From NCBI GenBank assembly GCA_030248825.1, contig JARCMB010000458.1, forward strand, positions 1 to 5,458: a stretch of 5,458 nt of DNA, read 5' to 3'. Below are positions 5,257-5,458 of the stretch, one piece after another (positions within the stretch are counted from its first letter, which is position 1; each line of letters starts with the position of its first letter). This DNA comes from Pseudanabaenaceae cyanobacterium MP8IB2.15 (lineage in GTDB: Bacteria > Cyanobacteriota > Cyanobacteriia > Pseudanabaenales > Pseudanabaenaceae). Below the pieces are notes generated by a model. The model did not search any database and was not told the DNA's origin. It saw nothing but the letters and a program-made list of their open reading frames with translations. The translations under genes and the position numbers were made by a program.

Positions 5257-5458
5257 ATGCCCAGAAAAGATATATTTCATCAACTGGTTAAAACTGCACT
5301 TGAAAATCAAGGATGGACAATCACCCACGATCCCTATCATATTGATTTAGGCTTTGTCGATCTCTACATTGATTTAGGAGCAGAACGGTTAATTGGCGCA
5401 ATCAAAGACGGCAATAAAATAGCGATCGAGATCAAAACCTTTATTGCCCCTTCAACTA
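5257..5458 (+). CDS. xisH: XisH family protein, copy 2 (3' truncated by window edge)
   Basis: The first 67 codons of a second xisH gene are visible and the frame is open to the right edge. The protein differs from copy 1 (2339) only at residue 18 (Q here, E there) over this stretch. At DNA level 14 of 202 positions differ, 13 of them synonymous. The E58/K60 core of IAIEIKTF is preserved, so the copy appears to be under selection and not decaying. It starts 37 bases after the HsdS-like fragment. No Shine-Dalgarno sequence is visible, as for copy 1. Whether the remaining 71 or so codons and a second xisI follow cannot be seen. Confidence 0.92.
   Translation, partial: MPRKDIFHQLVKTALENQGWTITHDPYHIDLGFVDLYIDLGAERLIGAIKDGNKIAIEIKTFIAPST
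5257..5458 (+). repeat. Direct repeat (right copy) of the xisH 5' half
   Basis: This is the partner of 2339-2540, in the same orientation. Upstream similarity is limited: in the 18 bases before each ATG, 12 match, including a shared ACTAAAT (2324-2330 and 5242-5248). Beyond that the flanks are unrelated, so the repeat essentially begins at the gene. No inverted terminal repeats or target-site duplications are seen at its visible edge. Confidence 0.88.

Noticed and set aside
2179..5458. Insertion sequence or classical mobile element ends around the accessory genes
   Set aside because: No transposase or recombinase gene, terminal inverted repeats or target duplications are visible; the only long repeat is the coding xisH duplication.

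Overview
This window looks like a cyanobacterial chromosome. The palindrome GCGATCGC (HIP1, the octamer over-represented in many cyanobacteria) occurs at 401-408, 2977-2984, 3269-3276, 3725-3732, 3831-3838 and 5133-5140, and near-HIP1 words containing CGATCG are common. The gene content (Uma2-type nuclease, XisH/XisI pair) is also typical of cyanobacteria. Genus cannot be told from the sequence.

Layout: positions 2-1516 (+) hold the C-terminal three quarters of the NAD-dependent DNA ligase LigA, cut by the left edge. It faces a Uma2-family PD-(D/E)XK nuclease gene on the minus strand (1564-2178), with only 47 bases and a weak imperfect hairpin between them. A 160-bp divergent intergenic region (2179-2338) then precedes a rightward run: xisH (2339-2755), xisI (2743-3081, overlapping xisH by 13 nt), an ABC-type AAA ATPase (3140-4450), an HNH-family protein (4447-5094, ATGA overlap with the ATPase), a 39-codon ORF matching the C-terminal tail of type I restriction HsdS subunits (5100-5219), and the start of a second xisH copy (5257 to the right edge).

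The ATPase/HNH pair has the architecture of the Septu anti-phage system (PtuA ATPase plus PtuB HNH nuclease; similar PtuAB pairs also act as effectors in some retrons). With Uma2, XisH and the HsdS remnant, the right-hand 3.9 kb reads as an accessory, defence-island-like segment next to a housekeeping gene. The most notable structural point is that the two xisH copies are 188/202 identical at DNA level, with 13 of 14 differences synonymous. They form a direct repeat, 2918 bp apart, bracketing xisI, the Septu-like pair and the HsdS fragment. Whether XisHI works with the Septu-like pair or is merely a neighbour cannot be decided from this window.
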